Assembly (NCBI RefSeq): GCF_001548035.1
Contig: NZ_AP014723.1
Location: 1,860,001 to 1,924,000 of the forward strand
Length of the DNA: 64,000 nucleotides
Source: Sulfurospirillum sp. UCH001
Lineage (GTDB): Bacteria; Campylobacterota; Campylobacteria; Campylobacterales; Sulfurospirillaceae
Direction: 5' to 3'
Below the pieces are notes generated by a model, which saw only the letters and a list, made by a program, of their open reading frames with translations, did no database searches and was not told where the DNA came from. Positions 15,629 to 23,460 of the stretch are shown here, one piece after another. The translations under genes and the position numbers were made by a program. Each line of letters starts with the position of its first letter. Position 1 is the stretch's first letter.

Positions 15629-16644
15629 TTTTCTTCCTCTTTAGACATCATTTTTTCAATCAATGCATACGTCGTTGGAGGGACAAGCGGTATGATCTCT
15701 TCCAAACGATTTTCGTGCATTAATTTTCTGACTCTCGAAGCCGAAATTGGCTCACCACCATATTCAATGCGCCCTAGCACAACCACTTCAATAGGTGGGA
15801 ATTCACCAGGTGCTGCAAGTAATTTTTTCATTTGCTCATTATACTCATTTGTCACGGCACATAAAGGCTCTTCTCCAACATAACGGTGTGTAATGCCGAG
15901 TTGTGGGGCTAAATGATTTCTAAAGATATTCAGATCAAGCTCGGTATAGAGTGAATCGATCTGACGTTTGTCCTTAATAAAATAAGTCGGAAACGTCGCT
16001 TTAGAAATGATATAGTCTGAACCCTCATGTATCGTGAGGTTTTGCAAATCTTCCAAGCCTTCGCAAATGAGCTTGTATCGATCTTGAAACGTAAAAAAGG
16101 AAGCATCTTCCTTCACCACAAACAAATGAACCCAGTGTGATCTTTCACACGCTTGTTCTACAAGATAACGATGTCCTAGCGTAAAAGGATTGCAGTTCAT
16201 GACAATACTGCCCACAACGTGACCTGTATGCTTGTACTTTCGCAATCGTTTCTTGTAAAGATCTAAATTGTAGCTGTTTTCCATCAAAATGACTTGATGG
16301 TTTGCTTGTTCTATATACTTAAAGCCACACGATTCAAACACCTCCTCATATTCAGGTTTTGTAAATAAAAAAAGATCATGTCTGCCTTCACGAAATGCTA
16401 CCTTAAGGAGTTCGCTCATTAAACTCAGTGCTAACCCTTCGCCTCTTATAGATTCATCAAGCGCAATATTTTTTAATACTTTACCACTGAGTCCTCCACA
16501 AGCAACAATGTGATCATCCTCTTTTGCGATCACAAAAATTTCGACATCTTCCGACATTTCAAGATCAACACTCTGTAAAAAATCCTTCACTTTTTGCATT
16601 CGAATAACGCTGGTAGATGGTACTTCTGAGAAAGTAAAACTCAT
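15625..16644 (-). CDS. citC: [Citrate (pro-3S)-lyase] ligase
   Basis: 339 aa. It acetylates the thiol of the citrate lyase prosthetic group using acetate and ATP, activating the lyase. The N-terminal ~125 residues form a GNAT-like domain (SIRGEGLALSLMSELL); the C-terminal part is a nucleotidyltransferase with the TxGH motif in NCNPFTLGHRYL (Thr155-His158) and ISASRVRKLM near the end. Both domains are typical of CitC. It overlaps the AbrB-like membrane protein upstream and citD downstream by four bases each. Confidence 0.95.
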   Translation of the reverse strand: MSFTFSEVPSTSVIRMQKVKDFLQSVDLEMSEDVEIFVIAKEDDHIVACGGLSGKVLKNIALDESIRGEGLALSLMSELLKVAFREGRHDLFLFTKPEYEEVFESCGFKYIEQANHQVILMENSYNLDLYKKRLRKYKHTGHVVGSIVMNCNPFTLGHRYLVEQACERSHWVHLFVVKEDASFFTFQDRYKLICEGLEDLQNLTIHEGSDYIISKATFPTYFIKDKRQIDSLYTELDLNIFRNHLAPQLGITHRYVGEEPLCAVTNEYNEQMKKLLAAPGEFPPIEVVVLGRIEYGGEPISASRVRKLMHENRLEEIIPLVPPTTYALIEKMMSKEEEK

Positions 16645-17696
16645 CTATCCCCTTTGGGGCGAAGGTATTTGACAAAAACAGGCGCTACACTCATCACCAA
16701 AAACATTCTTACGATATGATGCAATGCTACATACGGCAAATTTGCGGCAACAATGATGGCGATAAGATTCATTTCTGACTGACCTCCTGGAGAAAACGCC
16801 AAAAGAATTGAGACTAAAGGAAATTCTGTCATCTCTGTGACAACAAATACAAACAAAGCAGAGATCATTGCTAAAATGACAAAATAACCCAACGTTTGCC
16901 CTAAAATTTTGACAATCTCTTTTGCTTTTACGCCAACAAAAACAAACCCTACTGTAGTCCCAAGAATAAGCTGAATCAGTTTGATAATCTCACTGGGTGG
17001 TCTAGAATGCACCATACCAGAACCATACACAAAGGCACCCAAGATCATCGGTCCTAGCATAGTTCCACCTGGAAGTTTAAGCTTTAATGCACCCCACCAG
17101 CCCAAAAGCGCACAGACAATTAAAATAACCATATCATGAGGGTCACTGTGTAGTAAAGGCTGGGTAATGCTGACTCTGCCATCTAATGAGACATGAGAAA
17201 TCGCTTGAATGATAAAGGGAAGTGTAAAGACAATACATAAAAGACGAACCGACTGCGTCATTGTCACTTTATAGACGTTTGCACCCATCGCTTCAGCCAA
17301 AGTGACCATCTCAAGAAGTCCACCAGGCATTGAGCTAAAATAGGCTGTCATCTTATCAAACTTCAGCCACTTCCAATAATAAAGCATGCCGCAAAAAGTA
17401 GTTAGAAGCACAAAAGGTAAAATCAAGACTATACTGGAAATGAAATCTTCTAAGTAATGCAAGATGGTAGGATTAAAAGCACTACCGATGGTAATACCAA
17501 GCACGGCGCGTGCTGGAGCGGAGAACATTTTAGGAGAGCGAAGGGAAATTTTGGGAAAACGACTGGCTATTGCTATGGCGACAATAGCACCCAAAAGCCA
17601 TGGCAAAGGCACATGAATAAACGAAAAAACGATGGCTCCTAAAACTCCTATAAACAGCGATGCTACTACAGGTAAAAAGCCTTCAAGCCATTGCAT
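16641..17696 (-). CDS. AbrB-like (COG3180) membrane protein, possible citrate/tricarboxylate transporter
   Basis: 351 aa with about ten membrane segments arranged as two similar halves: VPLPWLLGAIV near residue 30 and LPGGTMLGPMILGAF near 210. This duplication is the hallmark of the membrane family often mislabelled 'AbrB transcriptional regulator'; no DNA-binding domain is present. It is the first gene of the citrate lyase operon and overlaps citC by four bases, the position where CitS, CitT or CitM transporters normally sit. Citrate uptake is therefore a reasonable guess, but no transport assay on a close relative is known to me. Efflux of a product is an alternative. Confidence 0.7.
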   Translation of the reverse strand: MQWLEGFLPVVASLFIGVLGAIVFSFIHVPLPWLLGAIVAIAIASRFPKISLRSPKMFSAPARAVLGITIGSAFNPTILHYLEDFISSIVLILPFVLLTTFCGMLYYWKWLKFDKMTAYFSSMPGGLLEMVTLAEAMGANVYKVTMTQSVRLLCIVFTLPFIIQAISHVSLDGRVSITQPLLHSDPHDMVILIVCALLGWWGALKLKLPGGTMLGPMILGAFVYGSGMVHSRPPSEIIKLIQLILGTTVGFVFVGVKAKEIVKILGQTLGYFVILAMISALFVFVVTEMTEFPLVSILLAFSPGGQSEMNLIAIIVAANLPYVALHHIVRMFLVMSVAPVFVKYLRPKGDR

Positions 17697-18020
17697 TGAA
17701 CATCCATTAAATGATCTGTGTAAGTCATGGCAATGATACCTTTTCTTTCATTAAGAATAACTAAGAAAAAAGAAGCTCAAATACGGCTATTTATGGGCAT
17801 TTTGTGCATAAAAGCCACTAAAATTAAACAGAGCTTTTTTGCATTTTACATGAGGTAAGTTTTAATAAAAATTCAGTAAATATCTTCATCTATTATAGAT
17901 AAAACGAAATCATACAAAAGAATAAAACACTGGTCTTGATCCGCATATTATAGAAATAAATATCTCTAGGTACTTCTGTTATAAGGATGAGCCACTAACA
18001 CATCTTTAGAATTAGCGTAC
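17697..18020. promoter_or_regulatory. 324-bp upstream region of the citrate lyase operon
   Basis: Non-coding region between the MFS gene and the citrate lyase operon. On the minus strand there are two TATAAT hexamers, at 17947-17952 and 17892-17897, either of which could be a -10 box for the cit operon. No TTGACA partner, no sigma-54 GG-N10-GC pair and no clear terminator for the upstream MFS gene were found. No regulator gene for citrate use is in the window. Confidence 0.35.
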
Positions 18021-19211
18021 TTAATGTAAAGAGTGTTGCAGTCTTAGAGCAAAAAGAAGTGTACCAAGAACAATAAATGCAAGAAGCCCTAAAAAGATAT
18101 GCCATCCTAAGTAATGATAAAAAACACCCGGAGCGAATGTACCAACGGTTCCACCTGCATAATAAAACGAGAGATAAAGCCCATTTGAGATAGCTCGCTT
18201 TTCATGCGCTAATTTGCTAATGAGTCCTGAAGCAACCGAATGAATGATAAAGAAGCCTGCACAGAAGACAAACATTCCGCCAAACATTACCATATAGTTA
18301 TTTATATGAAAAATCTGCAGCCCTATGACATAGGTTATGATACCAACAATGATAGTTTTACTTTCGCTTTTAAAAAGACGAATCATCCATAAAATACGAA
18401 TAGAAATAATAAAACCAATGATATAACCCGCATACATCATACCTACTTTGCCGTATCCCATCGTTGAGCTAAAGGTTTTGAGTTGAAAAGGAATGAAATT
18501 TAGCAGTGCCTGAAATACAAAAAAGATAAAAAACATCATCATGTAGATATTGAAAAATGTCTTATTTTTCAAAACATCCATAATTTGAGAAAATTTAGGT
18601 TTGACAAAATCAACCTTCACTTCTTCACTTAAAAAGTTAAGGCATCCAAACATCGCGATGAGTGCAATGCCTAAAAGTACAAAAAAGAGTCTCCATCCAA
18701 AATAATCACTCAGCACTCCTGAGAGCAATCGTCCAACAAATCCACCCAAAATAGTAGCCCCGATATAATACCCAATCGCCTGTTGTACTCTATCTTTAGG
18801 TGTAATGAAGCTGATATAGCTCATTAAGGAAGTAAGCACTGCAGGGATTAACAGACCTTGTAATGCGCGGATTGCCAAAAGTACAGGATAGGTATCGCTC
18901 CATGCAAAACAAAGTTCTAAAATACCTAAAATTAAAACAGCATTTCTCAAAAAGAGCTTAGAAGAAAACGTCTCTAAAATGTAACCATAAAAAATCGGTG
19001 CAAATCCAAGAGGTAACATAATGACCGTTGTAAAAATAACCGCTTCAAAGCGACTTAAACTAAACTCTTTTTCAAAAAGGGGTTGAATGGGTTGTACCGC
19101 ATAAAGCGTACACAGTGTTAAAATCGTGCAGGTATAAATGATGAGGAGTTGGTTATTGGAGAGAAAACGTGCAAGGGAGCTTTCGCCCCCTAGCCTATTT
19201 GTCTGAATCAA
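18021..19211 (-). CDS. MFS transporter, YnfM/arabinose-efflux-like
   Basis: 396 aa with twelve predicted membrane segments. The loop after TM2 (GYILETFSSKLFLRNA) replaces the usual GxxxDRxGRR, and the second-half region contains GVLSDYFGWRLFF, both as in the YnfM-type MFS group. Substrate is unknown. It opens with a TTG codon at 19211 overlapping the phosphoribosyltransferase gene by 17 bases, with GGGA upstream, so it is the third gene of a purine-related operon and could export a purine-type compound; that link is inference from position only. Confidence 0.75.
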   Translation of the reverse strand: MIQTNRLGGESSLARFLSNNQLLIIYTCTILTLCTLYAVQPIQPLFEKEFSLSRFEAVIFTTVIMLPLGFAPIFYGYILETFSSKLFLRNAVLILGILELCFAWSDTYPVLLAIRALQGLLIPAVLTSLMSYISFITPKDRVQQAIGYYIGATILGGFVGRLLSGVLSDYFGWRLFFVLLGIALIAMFGCLNFLSEEVKVDFVKPKFSQIMDVLKNKTFFNIYMMMFFIFFVFQALLNFIPFQLKTFSSTMGYGKVGMMYAGYIIGFIISIRILWMIRLFKSESKTIIVGIITYVIGLQIFHINNYMVMFGGMFVFCAGFFIIHSVASGLISKLAHEKRAISNGLYLSFYYAGGTVGTFAPGVFYHYLGWHIFLGLLAFIVLGTLLFALRLQHSLH

Positions 19212-19644
19212 TCTGAAAATCCCAGAAAAACTCTATCCATTCTGTTGCTTCACGTGCCGCAAAATCAGGGCGAAGCAATGCTTTTTCTTTATAAAAAACA
19301 GAAGCGATTTTAAAATCTGCTTCAGGATATTTTGCAGTTAAAACGCGTTGAATCTCGATCATTGTTTCACCACTATCGATAATGTCATCAACAATGACAA
19401 CGCGTTTTGCTTTGCTAAGATCTGGGATATTAAAAATGTTGATGGTATCAAGCTTACGAGTCTCCTCATAATGAATTGAATTGATAGAGTAAAGTGCTCT
19501 CATCTCCAACGCTTCTGATAAAAAATGACCTAATGTCATACCACCACGAGCAACTGCTAAAATAACATCTGGATTATAAGGCTTGATCTCTTTAGCAAGT
19601 GTGTTCACATCTTCTTTAAATTCTTCATAACTATAATAACGCAA
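19195..19644 (-). CDS. Purine (xanthine/guanine/hypoxanthine) phosphoribosyltransferase
   Basis: 149 aa type I phosphoribosyltransferase. The PRPP loop is VVIVDDIIDSGET near residues 82-94, and AVARGGMTLG near 30 is the pyrophosphate loop, as in Gpt-type enzymes. It would convert a free purine base plus PRPP to the nucleotide in the cytoplasm. It lies one base after the purine permease gene, so uptake and salvage are coupled. Base preference cannot be told from sequence. Confidence 0.85.
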   Translation of the reverse strand: MRYYSYEEFKEDVNTLAKEIKPYNPDVILAVARGGMTLGHFLSEALEMRALYSINSIHYEETRKLDTINIFNIPDLSKAKRVVIVDDIIDSGETMIEIQRVLTAKYPEADFKIASVFYKEKALLRPDFAAREATEWIEFFWDFQIDSDK

Positions 19645-19645
19645 A

Positions 19646-20935
19646 TTAATGTCCTTCCTGTACGATAAATACGATTAAACTGACCAGTGTCAGAAACAAA
19701 ATACCAAAATTAATATCTTTGAACTCTTTCTTGATAAGTTTGATCAATACATAAGAGATCAATCCAAATGCCAAACCATTGGTAATAGAGAATGTCAAAG
19801 GCATCATAATAACAATCAAAAAGGTTGAAACTGCAATCGCTGTGTCTTTAAAGTTAATATGAGAAAGTTCACCAAACATCAAAACGCCTACCATAACCAA
19901 AACAGGATAGATGGCATTTTCAGGAATGGCTTTAAACAAAGGCATCATGAAAAGAGTAAGGATAAAGCAAAGTCCTGTCACAACAGCGGTTAAACCAGTA
20001 CGACCCCCTTCTTCAACACCGCTTGCACTTTCGATAAATGCTGTGGTTGTAGAAACACCTACGACCGAACAAACAGTACTAGCAAGTGCGTCAATTTCCA
20101 ATGTTTTTTGAAGTTCTTTTCCATCATCTTTAAATAAACCTGCACGGAAACCAACACCTGCAAGTGTTCCAAGTGAGTCAAATAAATCGGTAATTAAAAA
20201 AGTAATGATGACAGGGAAAAGAGAAAGTGTCAATGCGCTTTTAATATCAAGTTCAAAAGCAATTGGGCTTACAGAAGCGGGCATAGAGAAGAATTCTGTT
20301 GGATACGCTGCAATACCTGAAATCCATGCAACAATAGCGGTTGTAACGACCGCAAGGATAAATGCACCTTTAAGTCGCCATGAATAGAAAGCAAATACCA
20401 AAACAAGTCCTAAAACGCCAAGTAGAACATTTGGGTTTTTAAAGTTACCTACACCCACTAAAACAGCAGGATTTGCAATAACCATACCCATACTTTTGAG
20501 TCCAATGAACGCGATAAATGAACCAATACCCGCACTAATAGCACGTCTTAAATCATGAGGAACACTTTTCATAATCCAAACACGCAGTGGTGTCAAAGAG
20601 AGGATTAAGAATAAGAGTCCTGAGAGAAAAACAACGCCAAGTGCTGTTTGCCAAGGCACTTTCATACCTAGAACTAAACCAAACGTAAAGTAAGCATTAA
20701 GTCCCATACCAACACTCATTGCAATTGGGGTATTTGCCCAAAGACCATTGAGAATCGTCGAAAAAATAGTAATCAAAGCAGTTGCTGTGATTAGCGCCTC
20801 CATCGGCATGCCTGTTTTGCTCATGATGATAGCATTGACGGGTACAATGTACATCATGGTCAAAAATGTCGTAAACCCAGCTGTTAGCTCGGTCTTGACA
20901 GTTGTCCCATTTTTTTCAAGTTTGAAAAAATCCAA
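19646..20935 (-). CDS. NCS2/AzgA-type purine permease
   Basis: 429 aa. Inner-membrane importer of adenine, guanine or hypoxanthine by proton symport, judging from the family. Signatures: ELTAGFTTFLTMMYIVPVN at the N terminus, SVGMGLNAYFTFGL near residue 75, ITDLFDSLGTLAGVG near 243 and STTTAFIESASGVEEGGRTG near 293, all characteristic of the AzgA/PbuG branch. First gene of the permease-phosphoribosyltransferase-MFS run. Length is normal for the family. Confidence 0.92.
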   Translation of the reverse strand: MDFFKLEKNGTTVKTELTAGFTTFLTMMYIVPVNAIIMSKTGMPMEALITATALITIFSTILNGLWANTPIAMSVGMGLNAYFTFGLVLGMKVPWQTALGVVFLSGLLFLILSLTPLRVWIMKSVPHDLRRAISAGIGSFIAFIGLKSMGMVIANPAVLVGVGNFKNPNVLLGVLGLVLVFAFYSWRLKGAFILAVVTTAIVAWISGIAAYPTEFFSMPASVSPIAFELDIKSALTLSLFPVIITFLITDLFDSLGTLAGVGFRAGLFKDDGKELQKTLEIDALASTVCSVVGVSTTTAFIESASGVEEGGRTGLTAVVTGLCFILTLFMMPLFKAIPENAIYPVLVMVGVLMFGELSHINFKDTAIAVSTFLIVIMMPLTFSITNGLAFGLISYVLIKLIKKEFKDINFGILFLTLVSLIVFIVQEGH

Positions 20936-20949
20936 GGGTTATCCTTTTA

Positions 20950-22014
20950 TTAATATGTTTTGAGTTCGTTGTATAAACTATCGCGTTCAACTGCTTTAAA
21001 GCCACTGGTTTCAATAAGCTCTAAAATACTTTGCAAACCAAGTCCTTTAGCACTTTTAGCGCCTGCGGCGGATTGAATCGCTTCGGCTTCAATCGTACCA
21101 TCCAAATCATCTGCACCATACTCCATTGCAACAAGAGCTAAGTTAATCGTCGATGTTGCCCAGTAGGCTTTAATGTGGTTAATATTATCGAGCATCAAAC
21201 GACTGATGGCAAATGTTTTGAGAATTTCGGTTGAACTTAAAAAATCTTCGACATGTAAGTAGTTGTTGTCACGTTGGTAGACAAGAGGAATAAACGCATT
21301 AAAACCGTGTGTGCGGTCTTGCAGATCACGAAGGCGGAGCATATGGTCGATGCGGTGTTCACGCTTTTCCACATGACCAAACAGCATCGTCGCATTGGAC
21401 TCGCGACCACGTTTATGCCAGAGTTCATGGATGTGTAACCACTCAGCTGAGCTGACTTTACCTTTGCAGACATATTCGCGCACTTTTTCATCAAAAATTT
21501 CAGCACCACCACCAGGCATAGAGTCTACACCATACTCTATCATCTTATCAATGACCTCATCAAAACTGAGTTTATACTCTGTTGCTAGGAAGTTGATTTC
21601 TGCTGCGGTTAGTGCCTTTACATGTAGATGTGGAAAGCGCTTTTTGATCTTGGAGAAAATCTCTAAGTACCATTCTAACCCTGTTGCAGGGTTGTGTGCT
21701 GAGACAACATGGACTTCAGTGATGTGATTATTGTTCACTGAGTTATCCAAGATAGCTAAAATCTCTTCATGCGTCATAGTATAAGGATTGGGGTTTTTAC
21801 GATTAGCGGAAAATGCACAGAATTTACAGATGTCTTTACAGATGTTGGTAGGGTTGATATGTCGATTGACATTGAAAAAGACTTTATCGCCATGAAGTGC
21901 TCTTCGTCTTTGATTCGCGTATTTACCGAGTGTAAATAGATCAAGATCGTAGAGGGCTATGCCATCTTCAAGGCTTAGTCGTTCATTGTTTTCAAGTTTT
22001 TCTATAAGAGTCAT
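20950..22014 (-). CDS. mqnE: Aminofutalosine synthase (radical SAM)
   Basis: 354 aa radical SAM enzyme. The iron-sulfur triad is Cys59-x3-Cys63-x2-Cys66 in NICKDICKFCAF. The NVNRHINPTNIC lead-in, SMPGGGAEIF and the late GADDLDGTIEAEAI match MqnE rather than MqnC. It joins the enolpyruvate ether of the futalosine pathway with SAM-derived adenosine to make aminofutalosine, a menaquinone precursor. This pathway is general in Campylobacterota. The gene ends 15 bases before the purine permease gene. Confidence 0.92.
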   Translation of the reverse strand: MTLIEKLENNERLSLEDGIALYDLDLFTLGKYANQRRRALHGDKVFFNVNRHINPTNICKDICKFCAFSANRKNPNPYTMTHEEILAILDNSVNNNHITEVHVVSAHNPATGLEWYLEIFSKIKKRFPHLHVKALTAAEINFLATEYKLSFDEVIDKMIEYGVDSMPGGGAEIFDEKVREYVCKGKVSSAEWLHIHELWHKRGRESNATMLFGHVEKREHRIDHMLRLRDLQDRTHGFNAFIPLVYQRDNNYLHVEDFLSSTEILKTFAISRLMLDNINHIKAYWATSTINLALVAMEYGADDLDGTIEAEAIQSAAGAKSAKGLGLQSILELIETSGFKAVERDSLYNELKTY

Positions 22015-22140
22015 GAATTACTTTCAGAAAGAAATAAGAGCAGATTTTAGCAATTTTTTTTATAAAGAGAGGTTAAAAGTTTAAAAGTACCATGGAAGGG
22101 AAGAAAAGTACCAAAATGATTCCTTTTCTCCCCCTATTTT

Positions 22141-23352
22141 TTATAGATAATCTTCTGGTTTATAATGTTCAACGACAAAATCGATATCTTTATCGCCACG
22201 ACCACTGAGGTTCACTAAAATAGATTCATACGGTTTTTCTTTGGCAAGTTTCATCGCAAATGCCACAGCATGAGCACTCTCAAGAGCAGGAATGATGCCC
22301 TCATAATGGCTTAGATCGTAAAAGGCTTGAATGGTCTCTTTATCATCTGCAATACCTACTTTGGTACGCCCAATAGAGTTTAGATACGCATGTTCAGGCC
22401 CAACGGAAGGATAGTCTAATCCACTTGCGATAGAGTAAACTTCAGCAGGCTCACCAGCATCGTTCTTAAGCATAATGGAATTAAAGCCATGCAGCATTCC
22501 TTCACTTCCATAGGTTAAACTTGCAGCATGTTCTCCAAGTTTTGTTCCACGTCCTCCTGGTTCAACGCCATACATCTCACATGGATCGTCAATGAATGCC
22601 GAGAAAAGGCCGATAGCATTACTGCCACCACCCACACACGCGACTAAATTATCAGGAAGATTGCCTGTCATTTCTAAAAATTGTTCTCTAGCTTCTATGC
22701 CAACCACACTTTGAAAATCTCTGACCATTTTAGGGAACGGATGAGGACCAACAACAGAACCGATGCAGTAAATGCTATTTTCTGGATCTTGTAAATATGC
22801 TACAAACGCTGAATCTACAGCTTCTTTAAGCGTTCGTGCTCCAAAACTCACTGGTACTACTTTAGCACCAAGCACACGCATACGTACAACGTTTGGATGC
22901 TCTTTGGCGATATCTACTTCACCCATGTGAATTTCACACTCAAGCCCAAAGTACGCAGCTGCCGTTGCAAGAGCCACACCATGCTGCCCTGCTCCCGTTT
23001 CAGCAATCAACTTCTTTTTACCTAAATACTTAGCTAAAAGTGCTTCACCCATACAATGGTTAAGTTTATGAGCACCTGTGTGGTTTAAGTCTTCTCGTTT
23101 GAGATAAATACGTGCACCACCAATATGCTCGCTAAGACGTTTTGCATAATACACAGGTGTTGGGCGTCCTTGATAGTGTTTGCGTATATCACGCAATTCA
23201 CGGATAAAATTGTGCGAGTTACCAATCGTCAAGTACGCCTCTTCAATCTTTTTAAACTGTTCTACAAGTTCAGGCGGTAAAAAAGCTCCACCAAATTTTC
23301 CAAAATAACCATTTGCGTCAGGGAAGGCTCTTAGATAAGGCTTTTGCATCAT
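22141..23352 (-). CDS. trpB: Tryptophan synthase beta chain (no trpA adjacent)
   Basis: 403 aa from the start used here. PLP-dependent fold II enzyme: the Schiff-base lysine is Lys96 in [10 protein letters not shown], the catalytic Glu118 is in AETGAGQHG, the phosphate loop is GGGSNAIG, and the end [12 protein letters not shown] is standard. It would condense indole with serine. The frame extends to 23385, but ATG at 23352 has AAAAGGA at good spacing and gives [10 protein letters not shown]. No trpA or other trp gene is nearby, so it may be a stand-alone or second TrpB that uses free indole. Minor departures from canonical TrpB: HKLNH for HKINN. Confidence 0.85.
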   Translation of the reverse strand: MMQKPYLRAFPDANGYFGKFGGAFLPPELVEQFKKIEEAYLTIGNSHNFIRELRDIRKHYQGRPTPVYYAKRLSEHIGGARIYLKREDLNHTGAHKLNHCMGEALLAKYLGKKKLIAETGAGQHGVALATAAAYFGLECEIHMGEVDIAKEHPNVVRMRVLGAKVVPVSFGARTLKEAVDSAFVAYLQDPENSIYCIGSVVGPHPFPKMVRDFQSVVGIEAREQFLEMTGNLPDNLVACVGGGSNAIGLFSAFIDDPCEMYGVEPGGRGTKLGEHAASLTYGSEGMLHGFNSIMLKNDAGEPAEVYSIASGLDYPSVGPEHAYLNSIGRTKVGIADDKETIQAFYDLSHYEGIIPALESAHAVAFAMKLAKEKPYESILVNLSGRGDKDIDFVVEHYKPEDYL

Positions 23353-23460
23353 TTTTATCCTTTTGATTTCAAGTGCATTGGTCACAACTTCATCACACGT
23401 TTGGTTACAACCAAGCTCTTTTTCTGTATTATATCATATAAGTTTTCTGAGGAATGGTGT
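23353..23460. promoter_or_regulatory. Divergent promoter region between trpB and glnD
   Basis: 108 bases between divergent starts. It contains a perfect dyad TTGGTT-AC-AACCAA at 23401-23414 and, for glnD, the AT-rich TATTATATCATATAAG near 23427, which can hold a -10 box. The dyad is centred to affect either promoter. Promoter identity is inference. Confidence 0.35.

Noticed and set aside
16641-17696. Transcriptional regulator AbrB as a label
   Set aside because: The protein is entirely membrane-type with an internal duplication and has no SpoVT/AbrB DNA-binding fold.
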